From: Hippophae tibetana
Lineage: Eukaryota; Streptophyta; Magnoliopsida; Rosales; Elaeagnaceae
Assembly (NCBI GenBank): GCA_037013495.1
Contig: CM072811.1
Span: 38,827,452 to 38,891,451 of the forward strand
DNA: 64,000 bases
Direction: 5' to 3'
The notes under the pieces were generated by a model. That model was not told the DNA's origin, searched no databases, and was given only the letters and a program-made list of their open reading frames with translations. Shown piece after piece: positions 42,913 to 56,214 of this stretch. Numbering within the stretch: the first letter of the stretch is position 1; each line of letters opens with the position of its first letter. A program made the position numbers and the translations under genes.

Positions 42913-45900
42913 ATGTCTATGACTACCAATACCAACCCTACTTTACCAAAATGGTATGATGACCCTAGCCATTCATTATATCTACACCACTCAGACCAAC
43001 TAGGCATGGTTCTCGTAGCTCAATCCTTAAACCAAGAAAACTATCACATTTGGAGTCATGCAATGCTCATAGCTCTAATAACCAAAAACAAAGAAGGATT
43101 CATTGACGGCACAATCAAAAGGCCATCAACAAACCTTGAAGCAGAAATCAAACAATGGACTCGCTGCAATATTCTTGTCAAAGGATGGATCCTCAACACC
43201 ATATCACCCAAAATTACAGATTGTGTCATGTATAGTGATACTACATATGAGCTATGGGAAGAATTAAAGGAACGTTTTTCGCACACCAACAACGTGCACC
43301 TATTCCACATTGAGCAAGAGATCCATGATTGCATGCAAGAAAGTGTAAGCATTGGAGAATACTATACCAAATTGAAAAGTTTATGGGATAGTCGTGATGC
43401 ACTATGTCCTCTTCCACACTATGGAGGAAATGCCGGAAGGGAATTACAAGAATATCAACAAAAGCAGCAAACCATAAAGTTTCTCATGGGCCTTAACACG
43501 GTTTACACATCAGCACGCGGACAAATCTTGCTCATGGAACCATTACCTACAGTAAATAAGGTATATTCACTTATTGTTCAAGATGAAAAACAAAGAGTTG
43601 TCTCCACTCAAAGCATAGGAAGGATGCCAGAAGCTTCCGCACTTGTTGCCAGAGATAGTCATCCACAATATCCTCAGAAAAATTACCCACCAAGGAACCC
43701 ACATCTCAAGTGCAATAGATGCAACAATATAGGCCATAATTCTGAGAATTGCCGAAGTCACCTCAAATGTGATTTTTGTGGTCTCAATGGACACATTTTT
43801 GAAAACTGCCAAAAGCATCTCAAATGTAATTTCTGTGGTTTGAATGGACATGACATCAACATGTGTCGGAACAAAGGAGTAATTCAAGATAAGAGAAACA
43901 CAAGTTATGGCTTCCCTTCCAAAGCTCATCATACTGACTTTCAGGAAAGTTGCTCCGACACAAAGACATCATCCCATAATCTTACATCTGCTCAATATCA
44001 AGAGCTCTTTACACTTCTCAATCAATCCAAATCAGGTAGCATGTCAAATCAAGTGACTACTTCTTCAGGTAACACATTATGTGCAACTTTTTTCCATTCA
44101 GAAACTCGTTGGATTTTTGATACAGGGGCAACTGATCACATGGTCTGTTCCCAAAACCTTATGAGCTCCAGCATTCCAATCACTAATCGGCATGTGCATT
44201 TACCTGATCATTCTCTTGCCCGTGTCACACATATTGGCACTGTACATTTCTCAAATAATTTCATACTCCATAATGTCTTATGTGTTCCCTCCTTCAAATT
44301 AAACTTAGTTTCGGTATCCAAACTAACTCAAACCTCATTTTTCCATGTCACCTTCACTAATAGTATGTGCTTTGTTCAGGACAAATGCTTAGGGAAGACG
44401 ATTGGGATAGGAACTGAGAAAGCAGGACTCTACTACTTGACTATTTCTGAAAAGGCTAGATGTTTCTCCGTTTCAAACACTGCTTCCACCAACTCTCATC
44501 TATGGCATCAACGACTTGGTCATTTATCTAATAACAGTTTGCGTGTAATTTCTCTTTCCATCAACACACCTTTTTGTTCCATTAGTGATTGTTCTATTTG
44601 TCCATTAGCTAAGCAAACACGTAATCCATTTCCTTTAAGTTCCATCAATACAAAAGCACCTTTTGAAATGATTCATGTTGATATTTGGGGTGGTTATCAC
44701 ATTCCAGCACTTAATGGAGCACGTTATTTTCTCACTATTGTTGATGACTACTCAAGATGCACATGGGTCTATCTCTTACATACTAAATCTGATACACGCA
44801 CATTTCTTACCACCTTCATCAATCTTGTTGAAACACAATTTTCATCCAGAGTTAAAATCATTTGTAGTGACAATGGACCAGAATTCTCTATGACCCAGTT
44901 GTTTTCTACCAAGGGAATCCTTCATCAAAGTAGTTGTGTCTCTACCCCTCAACAAAATGGTGTTGCTGAACGCAAACACCGTCATCTTCTCAATGTCGCT
45001 CGTTCATTGCTCTTCCAAGCCAATCTTCCTAAACAATTCTGGGGAGATGCCATTCTTACAGCCACATACCTCATAAATCGTACTCCAACACCTGTTCTCA
45101 AGGGTAAAACACCATTTGAAGTCCTTTTTCACAAAACTCCTATGTATGAACACCTTCGTGTTTTTGGTTCCCTTTGTTTTGTGTCTACACATCATGATCG
45201 ACTTACTAAGTTTGATGCTAGGTCACATAAATGCATATTCATTGGGTATCCATCTGGGATCAAAGGTTATCGTGTCTACAATCTGGAAACAAACAAGACT
45301 TTAGTGTCTCGTGATGTTATCTTTCATGAACATGTATTTCCTTATTTCACTTCCGCTGTCAACACTCCAACTCTATTTCCTCCATCAGAAGATACTATTT
45401 ATGATGACCTACCCAACATTCGTCAATCAACCAATCCACATATATCACTTGATCATACACCATCTGTCCTTCCAACAATCAACTCAGACACTCTTTATCT
45501 TCAAAATTCATCTCCAGAAACATCATCATCAACTTCTCCACCACACATAACTCCTCCAACACCAGTCACACATAGGCTTCGTCGATCCACCAATGTTCCT
45601 AGCTATCTTCAAAAATATCATGTAGAAGCTTCCTTACCTTCTCGGTCCTTCCTTCGTCTCACTCAGCATCGTCCAAAGACAAAGGTACTTCTCATTCTTT
45701 ATCTCATGTACTTACCTATGACCAATTATCACCTGCACATCGTGATTTTGCTACTTCTATTTCCATTCTCAAGGAACCAATCACCTTTGCTGAAGCTTTC
45801 AATGATCCAAAATGGTGGCTTGCCATGAAACAAGAACTGGATGCTCTTGAAACTAATGGCACTTGGACGCTTCAACAGCTTCCTCCAAACAAGAAACCAG

Positions 45901-47397
45901 TTGGTTGTAAATGGGTCTACAAAATCAAGTATAATCCTGATGGTTCTGTGGAGCGATACAAGGCTCGGTTAGTGGCCAAAGAATACAGTCAGATTGAAGG
46001 TTTTGACTACCAAGAAACTTTTGCACCAGTAGCCAAACTTGTCACTGTTCGGCTTCTCCTTGTCGTTGCTGCTATTCAAAATTGGCATCTTCAACAACTC
46101 GATGTCAACAATGCTTTTTCTCTATGGTGATCTTCATGAAGATGTCTACATGTTCCTTCCACCTGGATTCGGACGAAAGGGGGAAACACGAGTATGTAAG
46201 CTACATAAATCTTTGTATGGACTCAAACAAGCCTCACGATAGTGGTTCATCAAGCTATCAACAACACTTAAGCTAGCTGGTTTTAACCAATCCAAGTATG
46301 ATCACTCACTGTTCGTCCGAACCCGTGGTAATTCCTTCTCTGCTCTTCTTGTCTATGTAGATGATATAATTATAACAGGAAACAATATACAAGACATTGA
46401 AGAAACTAAGAATCATCTCATGAGACAATTCAAGCTTAAAGATCTCGGTGAATTAAAGTATTTTTTGGGCATAGAAGTTTCACGTTCCAGGAAGGGAATT
46501 GTTCTGTCACAACGCAAGTACGCACTTGAAATATTGGAGGACGTGGGTTATCTTGGTGCCAAATCTTCCAATTCACCTATGGAACAAAATTTATCCCTCA
46601 GCAAGGTTGAAGGGGAATTCATCAGTAATCCCACATCCTATCGAAGACTTGTTGGGAGATTAATATACTTGACCATCACAAGGCCCGACTTAGTGTATGT
46701 CGTGCACATTCTCAGTCAATATATGGATAAACCACGACAAACACATTTGGAAGCAGCTCAACGAGTGCTATGATATGTCAAGAACACACCAGGGCAAAGT
46801 CTCTTTTTCTCAGCAACTAGTTCATTACAACTAAATGCTTTTTGTGATGTAGATTGGGCAAAATGCACAGATACACGACGATCAATCACAGGATATTGTA
46901 TGTTTCTTGGAAACTCGCTAATTTCTTAGAAGACTAAGAAACAAAATACAGTCTCACGATCAAGCGTAGAAGCAGAATATCGCTCTATGGCAGCAGCATG
47001 TTGCGAAGTAACCTGGTTACGATATATTTTGGATGATTTGGGTATCAAACACTCCCAACCAGCCAAGTTATATTGTGACAATCAAGCAGCTCTTCACATT
47101 GCATCAAATCCAGTGTTTCATGAGCGAACCAAACACATAGAGATCGATTGTCATCTAGTAAGAGAAAAGATTCAAGCTGGAATGATCAAAACTTATCATA
47201 TCTCTACATTAGAGCAACCAGCAGATATATTTACCAAAATCATGAGTTTTACACAGTTCTCAAGCTTACTTAACAAGTTAGGAATAATTAACATATATTC
47301 TAACTTGAGGGGGAATGTTAAAGAACATGAGATTCAGTTGGTGACAACCAACACACCAGTTGGAAGCAGCCACCAACAGCTTGGTGGGGAAGGATAG
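42913..47397 (+). pseudogene. Copia gag-pol with three zinc knuckles, disrupted in RT/RNase H
   Basis: The ATG at 42913 is followed by about 920 sound codons. These include Gag (LYLHHSDQLGM, NYHIWSHAML), three consecutive CCHC knuckles with first cysteines at residues 267, 286 and 305 (an exact 19-residue period), protease FDTGATDHMV, pre-integrase LWHQRLGHL, and integrase with HVDIWG, CSDNGPEF and NGVAERKH. A frameshift near 45640 moves RT into another frame ([15 protein letters not shown]). A one-base T insertion near 46118 shifts it again ([11 protein letters not shown]). Stops occur at 46240 and 46926 (Trp expected) and 46771 (Trp or Arg expected). RT YVDDIIITG and RNase H ([30 protein letters not shown]) are otherwise well preserved. 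The last codons run into the 3' LTR. It is mobile only with help, if at all. Confidence 0.9.
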
Positions 47398-47520
47398 GCT
47401 GTCCAAGAACATGTCTATCCATAATTGTGTTTATTTTTAATTATTACAATTTTGTTTTTTTTTTGTATAAATAGGTTGTAAACATTCGTTTATTCATCAT
47501 CAATAAATTTATTTCTTACA
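47316..47520 (+). repeat. 3' LTR of the truncated copia element
   Basis: It begins TGTTAAAGAACA right after the polypurine tract TTGAGGGGGAA (47305-47315). It has a TATA box (TATAAATA) near 47465 and a poly-T stretch before it. The right edge at CTTACA (47520) is a guess, since there is no partner LTR. Confidence 0.6.
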
Positions 47521-48539
47521 GAGAGATTCAAAATTTGAATCTAAAATACTTTCAAACAGAAGAAAATTCCTTAGAAAACCCATTTCCTCATAGATAGAAC
47601 AAAGTTACAAGCTTTCTTATTCTATCAAATACTACAAATATTAAACCATAAAAAAATAAAAGAAAATACTTAAAACCTCAAAAAAGGTACATTTTCATAC
47701 ATGAATCAAGAATCAAGAATCTAAAATATTCATTTCTTCAAAATGGCATAATACGAACGTAACGAACAAAAAGTGAAGTTGAGAAATTTAATACCTACCA
47801 TTTCGAGCTCTAAAACTAAAGACAAAATAAAATAAAAGATGAAAAGTTAGGAACTTTATGGAATATAAAATACATCACCTTAATAGGATAGGAGAAGCAA
47901 GGTAGTAAGAGGTTGAATTCGTTTGGGATGTCTAGCGACGAGAACAATACGGAGAGAAATAAAGTGATGGCATAGATATTGTAAAGTGGTCAAGATGCTA
48001 TGTTTGTTTGCTAAGGCTCCATAATGGTCTCTATGTACGAGGAGAATACACAAAATGAATTGATATATGAAAGCATTTTAAGTAGGTTTTTAAAAATAAC
48101 TTTATCCAAATTTTGTGTGGGTTTTTCAGTGTAACTCATGCAATTTTTATTTTTTTTGCTCTTATAAAACAAAAGGTTTTAAATAAAATAACTTTAAACA
48201 ATATTTAAATATTTTAACAATTTTATTTAAAAATTTATCTTTTCAATATCTACAATTTTTTTTGAACAATATATGTATAAGTTTACCTTTTTTATTTATT
48301 TTTCTTCTTTTCTTACAAAACACTGAATAAAAGTATAAAGAGAGAAATTTAAATATTTTATCAATTTTTTAAATATTTAAATATTATTTTTATATTAAAT
48401 TTGAATTGTAGAATTAATCTTCTCTTAAATCTCCACCAAAATTATGTCTTAAATTTTTTGCATTTTTCTCTCTTTAGCTCCAAAAATTGACAAAAATTAT
48501 GTTAATAAAAGCCACTTAGGGTTTATAGAGTGATTAAGA

Positions 48540-48960
48540 GCTTGAATATTGCTTAGGTATGATCTAGACCGTTAAATCAGTTTCAAATCAAAGGCTACGA
48601 TCAAAACAAGCAAAATTGACAGTGCTATCCAATCACAACACGACACGTGACATTAGAAATTCACTGAGCGAATCAGGAAGTGACACATGACAAGGGAGAC
48701 CGATCAGAGTCAATGCTCGCTGACTTGATTCATGGAAACGAATGGTGTGACGCAAGAGTGGAATGCGTAGAGAAACAGTGTAGCAACACGTGGCAATGCG
48801 GTTTGACCAAGCTCAAACTCGGATTGAACGTCGTGCTGACACGTGAAACACATTTCGTCATCCTCACAAGCAACGTAATGTGATTCACTCACCGTGCTTG
48901 TGTGACATCCACTTGGCTTGCCTAGTCAGCTTCTTCGCTTATGTGACATGCCACACAATA
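48540..48960. other. GC-richer patch with CACGTG/ACACGTG words
   Basis: 'gacacgtgac', 'aacacgtggc' and 'gacacgtgaa' words recur at about 48640-48850 in otherwise AT-rich DNA. It resembles the block at 30600-31230 in composition and words but not in extended alignment. A 67-codon frame (48680-48883) has no known domain. Confidence 0.3.
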
Positions 48961-50238
48961 GATTATGATTGGTCTTGTGTTAAAAATTCATAAAAAATTC
49001 AAAAAAAAATCATAAATTATATTTTTACCCATTTTTATTAAAAAGTTTACATTTTAATATTTTTGACCCAAAAAATAGTATTTAGTAAATAAAATAAGTA
49101 AATACTAAGTAAAAAATTACACTAATGATTCTACTTTCATAAAATCATCCCTACACAACACAAGTATATTTTACATGGATTTAATTGTACAACCCACTTA
49201 AATTTAATTTTTTAAAACTTTACGTGGATTTTACTATGTAAACTTAACCATTTAAAATTTTCGTGGGTTGTATAGTAAAACCCAAGTAAAATTTTGGTCT
49301 AGTTTTTCGGTAGAACCCACACAAAAATTAGATTTTTGCATGGTCTTATTAAATCGCGTAAATTAGTTAGTTTGTGGCAGTGTTGAGGTAAGTAGTGCAG
49401 CCATTGCAGTCAATAAGAGTTGCTCGGTGGTTCCAATATATAAATAAGCAATAACATACAATTTACTTGAACATCTTGACCAAAACAAATGAGATAAAAG
49501 TCACAGTGGTCTACTAGCCATTGTTGCAGTAGCTTCTTCTTTCTTCTTCTTCTTCTTTTTTTTTTTTTTTGACAATTTGGTTCATTAATTTAAAAAAAAT
49601 GACACAATAGTTAAGTTTAAATAGTCAATTTTTAAGTTTTTGAAAAAATTATTTTTTTCAACTGCATTTGAAAAAGTAACTTTTAACAAAAAAATATTTT
49701 TTTCAACTGCATTTAAAAAAGAAAATTTTAAGTTGGTTAAGTTAATTGTTAGTTAAAAATGATTAATTCATATATTAGTTTCTTTATTGTATGGTGAATG
49801 GTCGAAATCAATACATGATTGCATATACTTATACACTGTTATTGTATGGCTTTTCCAATTACATTTTGATCAATAAGGCATTACATATTACACTTCTCTT
49901 TCATTTCTTCGTTTGTTCTTTTCCTTCATTTTTATCACTTTCTTGAACTTCTCATCAATTTCTATACATAGTAGCACACAAGGAAACACAATTAATTGCC
50001 ATATTGAACTTTTTTTCTAATCATGGTAGTGTATGTGATGTAACGATAATAACCAAATCATATTGCAAAATATATATACTTGTATATTACAATATTTTGC
50101 GTTTATTTCAATACTTTTTCAAATCAAGCCTTGTCTCCAACCTGTTGAACATTTCATGAACACTTTCCTTTTGTGCCTCATGATAAATTTAACTAAAAGG
50201 ACAGGCCTCTTCTATAAAGTGGTAAAAAAATATTTGTA

Positions 50239-50261
50239 TTATATATATATATATATATATA
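50239..50261. repeat. (TA)n microsatellite
   Basis: About eleven uninterrupted TA units. Confidence 0.9.
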
Positions 50262-50971
50262 CTACTCTATTAGCTATAAAGTGAAATTCTATATGATTTC
50301 AGTGGATGGTTTGATTTGATTTTTATAATTTTAAGGGGTGAATGGGAAAATCTGAATATGTGAGTTACTAAAATTTAGAAGGGAATCACTAAAAGTAGGA
50401 AACTGATTAATAGTTATATTGAATTTGAACTTTGTACTTGCTATGTTTACCACTTTAGGATGCTAATTAGGACTCTAAAATAGATTAGCAAACAATTAGG
50501 AGGAATGAAACCAAAGGGTGTCGTATATATTATAATGCTTAAATCAGTTACTTGTAAGATTTAACAAAAAAGTTAGGGAGAAATTTATAATTGTGGCTTA
50601 CAAAGTGTACCTTGAATGGTGAATTGAGGGGCGTATCATTGACAATATCGTACTATTGTATTGATTTAATAATATAAAATAACATATAAATAATACATTA
50701 TTTTGATATTGTGTATTATATTTATGATTTTTCATATAGAAAGATATCAAATCATAAATATTCTATTTAAATGTAAATTAAAGATAATTACCTTATTTGG
50801 CTTTCCATCAATTGATCGTGCACTAGGTCATCGGGTCATCTCTGGCAAGTGAGGTGGTCTAGTTACCTCATTTGGGTACAATGATACAATTGTGTCTAGA
50901 TCTGGGACATTTTGAATGTGCAGTTGCTATCCCAATTCTCTTTACACAGTAGCAATATTGAGGTTTTAAGC

Positions 50972-51063
50972 TTTCCAACACCTGTTTGTGTGTCTCAATC
51001 AAACTCTTGTTTATAAATTTCCAACACCTGTTTGTGTGTCTCAATCAAACTCTTGTTTATAAA
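50972..51063. repeat. Exact tandem duplication, 46 bp x 2
   Basis: Units 50972-51017 and 51018-51063 are identical, from 'tttccaacacctg' to 'gtttataaa'. Perfect identity implies a recent slippage or repair event, or an assembly artefact. Confidence 0.95.
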
Positions 51064-54000
51064 GTTGTGATTGGTCAAAGTTTGATAGAAGAATTCAACA
51101 CAGATTCTGTGAATTTTGACTTCCTAATCATGTGTGCTATTTGAGTAGATTCTCAAATATCACTTTTTAATTTGAGTCATTAGATCGTTAATCAAATAAA
51201 TGGTTGAGATTAAGCTTGTGAACCCATATATAGGTCAATACTTGATCAGTCTCATTCATTCCTAAATCCATTCAATCAATTTTTTAGAGTATGATATGGT
51301 AAGATTTGTCTAGATGATAAGGATCGTGAGGTGGCCAAGATCTTTAAATGGCCAGGATCTAGATGTAAAATCTATAAGTAGCTAGATCTCTTTATCATTT
51401 TGATGTTAACGATGTGCCAAATGCCCAAGCTTGACTAAGACCAAGTGAAACTGTTTGTACAATATCAATTAAAATAGAAGATTGAGCAAAATGGTTTGTG
51501 CTACTTTGATCAAAACAGAAGTCCAAAATGGCTTAGTGATTTTCTAGCATGATTCCCATGCTTGCCCAGTTTCTTTTTGGAAATTGCATTTTGTGATGGA
51601 AGATTTCTACTTAGAGAGGCTATTAAGAAGACATTGAAGAAATTCAAGGATGCCTAGAAAAGGTCCAACAATGTTTCCAAGATGTCTTGAGTTATAAGAG
51701 ATCGTTGCTAGCGAGAGATAGATCAAACACATAAGAAGGAAAAAGTTGAAAAGTCAATTGTGAGCTTTACAATTGCCAAGAAATAAGCAATATAAAAGTA
51801 TGTAGAGTCCAATAATCCCACGACTGACAAACACAAGTGCCTCCTGGGCACGTGAGTTTAAGTTTTCCATAAGAAATGTTGAAGTTATACGCCCCAACTT
51901 AAACTTACTTCTCAACTGATTCTCAAAATTCACCAGCTCTGTCTTAAAACTTGATGATTTCGAAAGGCTATTACATGGGATGACTTGCTAACTAAGGAGA
52001 AGAAAGGAACACGATGTATAGAAGAGACTTATGGACTCTATGGTGGAACTATCATTTTGCATGGCATTTAGGGTGACACTTAGAATCCAACTTTGTAGCT
52101 CAACTTTAACATAGTGCTTTTGTAGACCATGATGTACTTTTTCTTCTAGAAGTTGTTGCCTTGGGAAATTTTTTGCTTCAAATAGAAATCATTCTTCCAG
52201 ATCAATCTTTGTGCTTTGGATAATTTTCTTCAACTGTGTTTGTGCTAAGGGCTTCAATAGACTAGAAAAGACTTTTCTTTTTTGTTGTAATATTATGTAT
52301 AGTATCATATTACTCTTTACATTTAGAAATTGTCTACACATTAGGAATTTTATGATGCTAAGTACTCAACCAATATCTGCACCTTTATTAACTCTTGAGA
52401 CAAATGAGAGAGCCTTAGAGGTAACTAAGGCTCTAACAAAATAGTCTCTTCATGCTTTAAATATGCGTTAACTTACCAATGTCTTTCCAATCCTTTTCTT
52501 TTTTTCCCAAACTTGAGGAGCTATAATGTTGATCATTATAGGGATCCAAATAAAGGGTATTTTTTGTATGTAATAAGGGTTGTGTCATATTCAAAGATGG
52601 CCTAGCTAACACCATCCATATTTTGAGCACTATTAGATCTCAAGCTCGAGTTTTTTGTTGAACTCGAATTTTCAATGGAGCCTGAGTCACTACTACTAAC
52701 AAACCTTTCACTCTCATTGATGGCTACACGCTTCCATACTACGAGGCTTCTAAGCTATATTCTAGTTATGACTATGCATAAGCAAATCTAGTAGTAAAAA
52801 TCCCAAAGATTAATTATATGGAGAAAAATTTATAAAAAAGAATATTTAATTAATGAGATATGTAAGATAAAAAATGAAGAAAGAACCTACTTGAAAAGAA
52901 GAACAGAGTTAATAACTGAAGTGAGGAACAATATATCTAGCCAATTTGGTAAAAACATAGGTTTAAAATGATCTTACCACCTACCTAAAACTAATAAGCT
53001 CCCCAAATAGAATGATAACTATCAAGCTAAACTGAGTTGTTAATTTTTTAAAAATGAATAAGGGTTTTCCAAACTTTCCTTTTTTTATAAATAGGAGGGG
53101 GAGTTATCCTACCAAAACATGCGAAATTCAAAACTCAAAAGTGCAGCTTACCTAATACATACTATTTTACCTCGATCCTTGCGTAGACCATAATCACATT
53201 TATTGTATCGACTAGGATATTTCAAGTCGACATGTACATATGACCTTGAATTTTTATTTTCCATGTTTGATCTAATATAAACTTATGTGTACCTTCTATA
53301 TAAACAACATAGGCATATAATCTCTTATATATAACCAATAATAAACCTTAAGCCACTATTATTTCTCACTAAAGTCGAGTAATTCCTTACCAAAAGCACA
53401 ATTAATGCATTACAAAACCAAAAATGACCATATAACAACAGAAAATTTTCTTATTCTATAAAATAATTTATAACTTCTACTTGAGAAAAATAATAATAAT
53501 TTAACCTGTGTTGTTAATTAGCAAAACTCATACAATATAATTGAATTATGCATAAAGGATGTAGAAAAACATGACTAAAATTCCTCATCCTTAGTACATG
53601 GTCTTCAATATCATTATCAATTATAAAGAGTATTGTCACTCACAACAAAAAAAACTTTATAAAAATTAAATTTGAAGGTAAAAAAATATAAATAAATATA
53701 AGAGAGAATTAAGATTTTTCTTATTTTTCTTACTTATTCTAGGGTAGATCATGGAGTGTGAACCTTAAAAAAATTTCCATCAATAAAAAGGACTTAAACT
53801 CTTTTTTTTTCTAGTGAACAATGTCTTTACAAAAGAAATTTTATTAAAATAATAATAATCTAAAAAAATTTCCAATGAATTTAGGTCATTTTTATAAATT
53901 TATCACTTAATTTTGAGTTGTTACAAATCCATTACTAATTTCCTTATAAATTTTAGAAATATATAATTTTCTTTACAAATTTATCCTTAAATTTTTTATA

Positions 54001-55327
54001 AGTGTTATAAATCTACCAATGTTGTTATGTATTAGTGTGGTAGATTTGTACCATTAATAAAGAATTTATTTGTAGAATTGTATAATTAATAAAGAGTTTA
54101 TTTGTAGATTTGTCATGAAAATGATATATTTGCAACACTAATAAAAAGTTTGACACTATATTTATCACAATCCAAAGTTAAGTTATAGATTTATACAAAA
54201 AGTCATAAGTTCATCTATACATTTGTTAGTTTACTAAAACAAAGTTGAGAAAAGTGTTAGCTAAGTTATTTAGATTATGTTTTAGTGTGTATTTAGTCAT
54301 TCTAATTCAAAAAAATATTTTTTTAATCTTTTAACTTTGAAAAAATAAATCAATTAAAGATAAATAATATTATTTTAATTATTTTTTATTAAGTAATTAA
54401 AATGCTGTAAAAACTCAACCTTTTAACCCTTTAAAGTATTCGTTTTAGTATTTAATTAAAGTTAATTGATTTTTTTAAAAAAAATATTCGTTTTAGTATT
54501 TAATTACTAGTACTATATTTATTTTTAATATTTTTTAAAATTTAATTTTTATTTAAAATAAAAATATGTATTAAAATAATTTTATATTATAATATTATTA
54601 TTGTTAATTTTTTATTAAATAATTTCATATTAAATTTTATTTTTATTTTTATTAATATCTCATATCTTATCATATTTTAATCAATTAATAATAAAAAATA
54701 ATATTTTTATAAAAAAATATTAATAAAATATTTATTAAATTGTACGTGAGAGATTAACATATATATTTTTAATTTAAAAAATTAAATAGTACAAATATTT
54801 TACCGCCCCCCCTAAAAAAAATAATTCTTAGAAGAAGGTATAAAAAGGTTTTTCCACAGATCCTTTAAGATAGGATAGACCGTAGATGTCCCTTCACTTG
54901 GCAATATGAAAAGTAAACGTTGGGTGAAATAAAAAATGACATCATCATCCACATCATCATTTGCACCAAGGACGGTAGAAATATGAATAAAAAAGAATTA
55001 TATAATATTTTAAATCATAAAAATAATATAATTTATTTTAAATATAATTTTATTATTATTAAAAAGTATTACATGTAATTTTATATTAAAAATTATTTTA
55101 TTTTAATCTGTTAAATATTAGACGTTATTTAATAAAATATTTTAAATGTTATAGAAATATTATTTTTTATTTTTTTATAATTTTTCAGAAATTATTAATT
55201 AATCGTAGCAAGGTAACACGCCAAGCTGATCTATATTTTTGTAGCATTGTTTATGACATTAGCAAGGTAACATGCCATTTTTATGAATACAAATATTACT
55301 GTTAATTAAATTTTAAAGTTTTTTATT

Positions 55328-55329
55328 AA

Positions 55330-55375
<46 letters not shown>
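55328..55375. repeat. Compound (ATT)n(TA)n microsatellite
   Basis: About ten ATT units run directly into about eight TA units, roughly 0.85 kb upstream of the CCT-motif gene. Confidence 0.9.
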
Positions 55376-55999
55376 GATACATAAATAATAATTCAATAAT
55401 GCTCCCATATATTTTCTATATTTTCTTTTCAATATTACATTGTATTTGGTCCATGACAACAAATAATTGATTAGAAAGGTCAGGTCCTCCCTTTCTTTTG
55501 GAAAAAATATATTTATGATAAATTCTTGATCAATCATAATTACAAAGCATTATTTTATTGAAAAATATAGCAAAATTTAAATAACTATATATTAGTATTA
55601 TTTATCAATATTATAAATTTATAAAAAATGATAGTATTATTTTTAAAATATATTCTATATTAATTATATTATTTGCTTTTTTTTAGATATTTATATTTAT
55701 ATTTTTTTTAAAATAGATATTTAAATTAATCTAATATTTTATTAACCTATTATATCATCACTTATTTATCTGGTAAAAAATAATGTCTTTGTGAGAAATG
55801 ATAAGGACATAAATTTTTACATAATTTTGCATAGAAATAACCTATATTATAATAACTGATATAAGAGAAGTATGATTTAATTCTATTAATTTCGATCGTA
55901 TTATTTTAATATCGTAACTTTTAAAAAATTAATTTTAAAAAAATTATAATAATAATTATATATATATATATATATTTAATATTAAAATATATTATTTTA

Positions 56000-56214
56000 A
56001 AATTACAAAGTGGTGAAATAAGAGTACTCTTTATTTTCGAACCTTTTATGCTTTCTGTGTGCTATTAAATAGTTTCACTCCCCATTCCCTCTCTATTTCT
56101 TACCAATCGCCCTTCCTTATACTTCACTTTTAAAATCACTCACTTCACTTCACTTCCGCCTTCTCAGATTCCAATTCCCCCTCCGACTCACCATTCCCAT
56201 CTCTATCTCCTCCA
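56000..56214 (+). promoter_or_regulatory. Likely core promoter and 5' UTR of the CCT-motif gene
   Basis: A TATA-like 'attaaatag' at about 56064-56072 is followed by a strongly pyrimidine-rich leader (about 56075-56210: 'cccattccctctctattt', 'cacttcacttcacttcc'). Such CT-rich leaders are common in plant genes. A transcription start near 56095-56105 is inferred. Confidence 0.5.

Larger units (their letters stand above)
47521..55990. other. Long intergenic region without recognisable genes
   Basis: There is no domain or convincing gene in about 8.5 kb. Open frames are at most 77 codons. It contains the GC-richer patch at 48540-48960, a TA microsatellite near 50239-50261, an exact tandem duplication at 50972-51063, and long AT-only stretches at 53600-55400. 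'caactgcattt(g/a)aaaaag' occurs twice near 49660-49725. Decayed LTR elements beyond recognition are likely. Confidence 0.5.

Noticed and set aside
52211..52444. 77-codon plus-strand frame
   Set aside because: It has no recognisable domain and no upstream promoter-like context, and similar lengths are expected by chance in this stretch.
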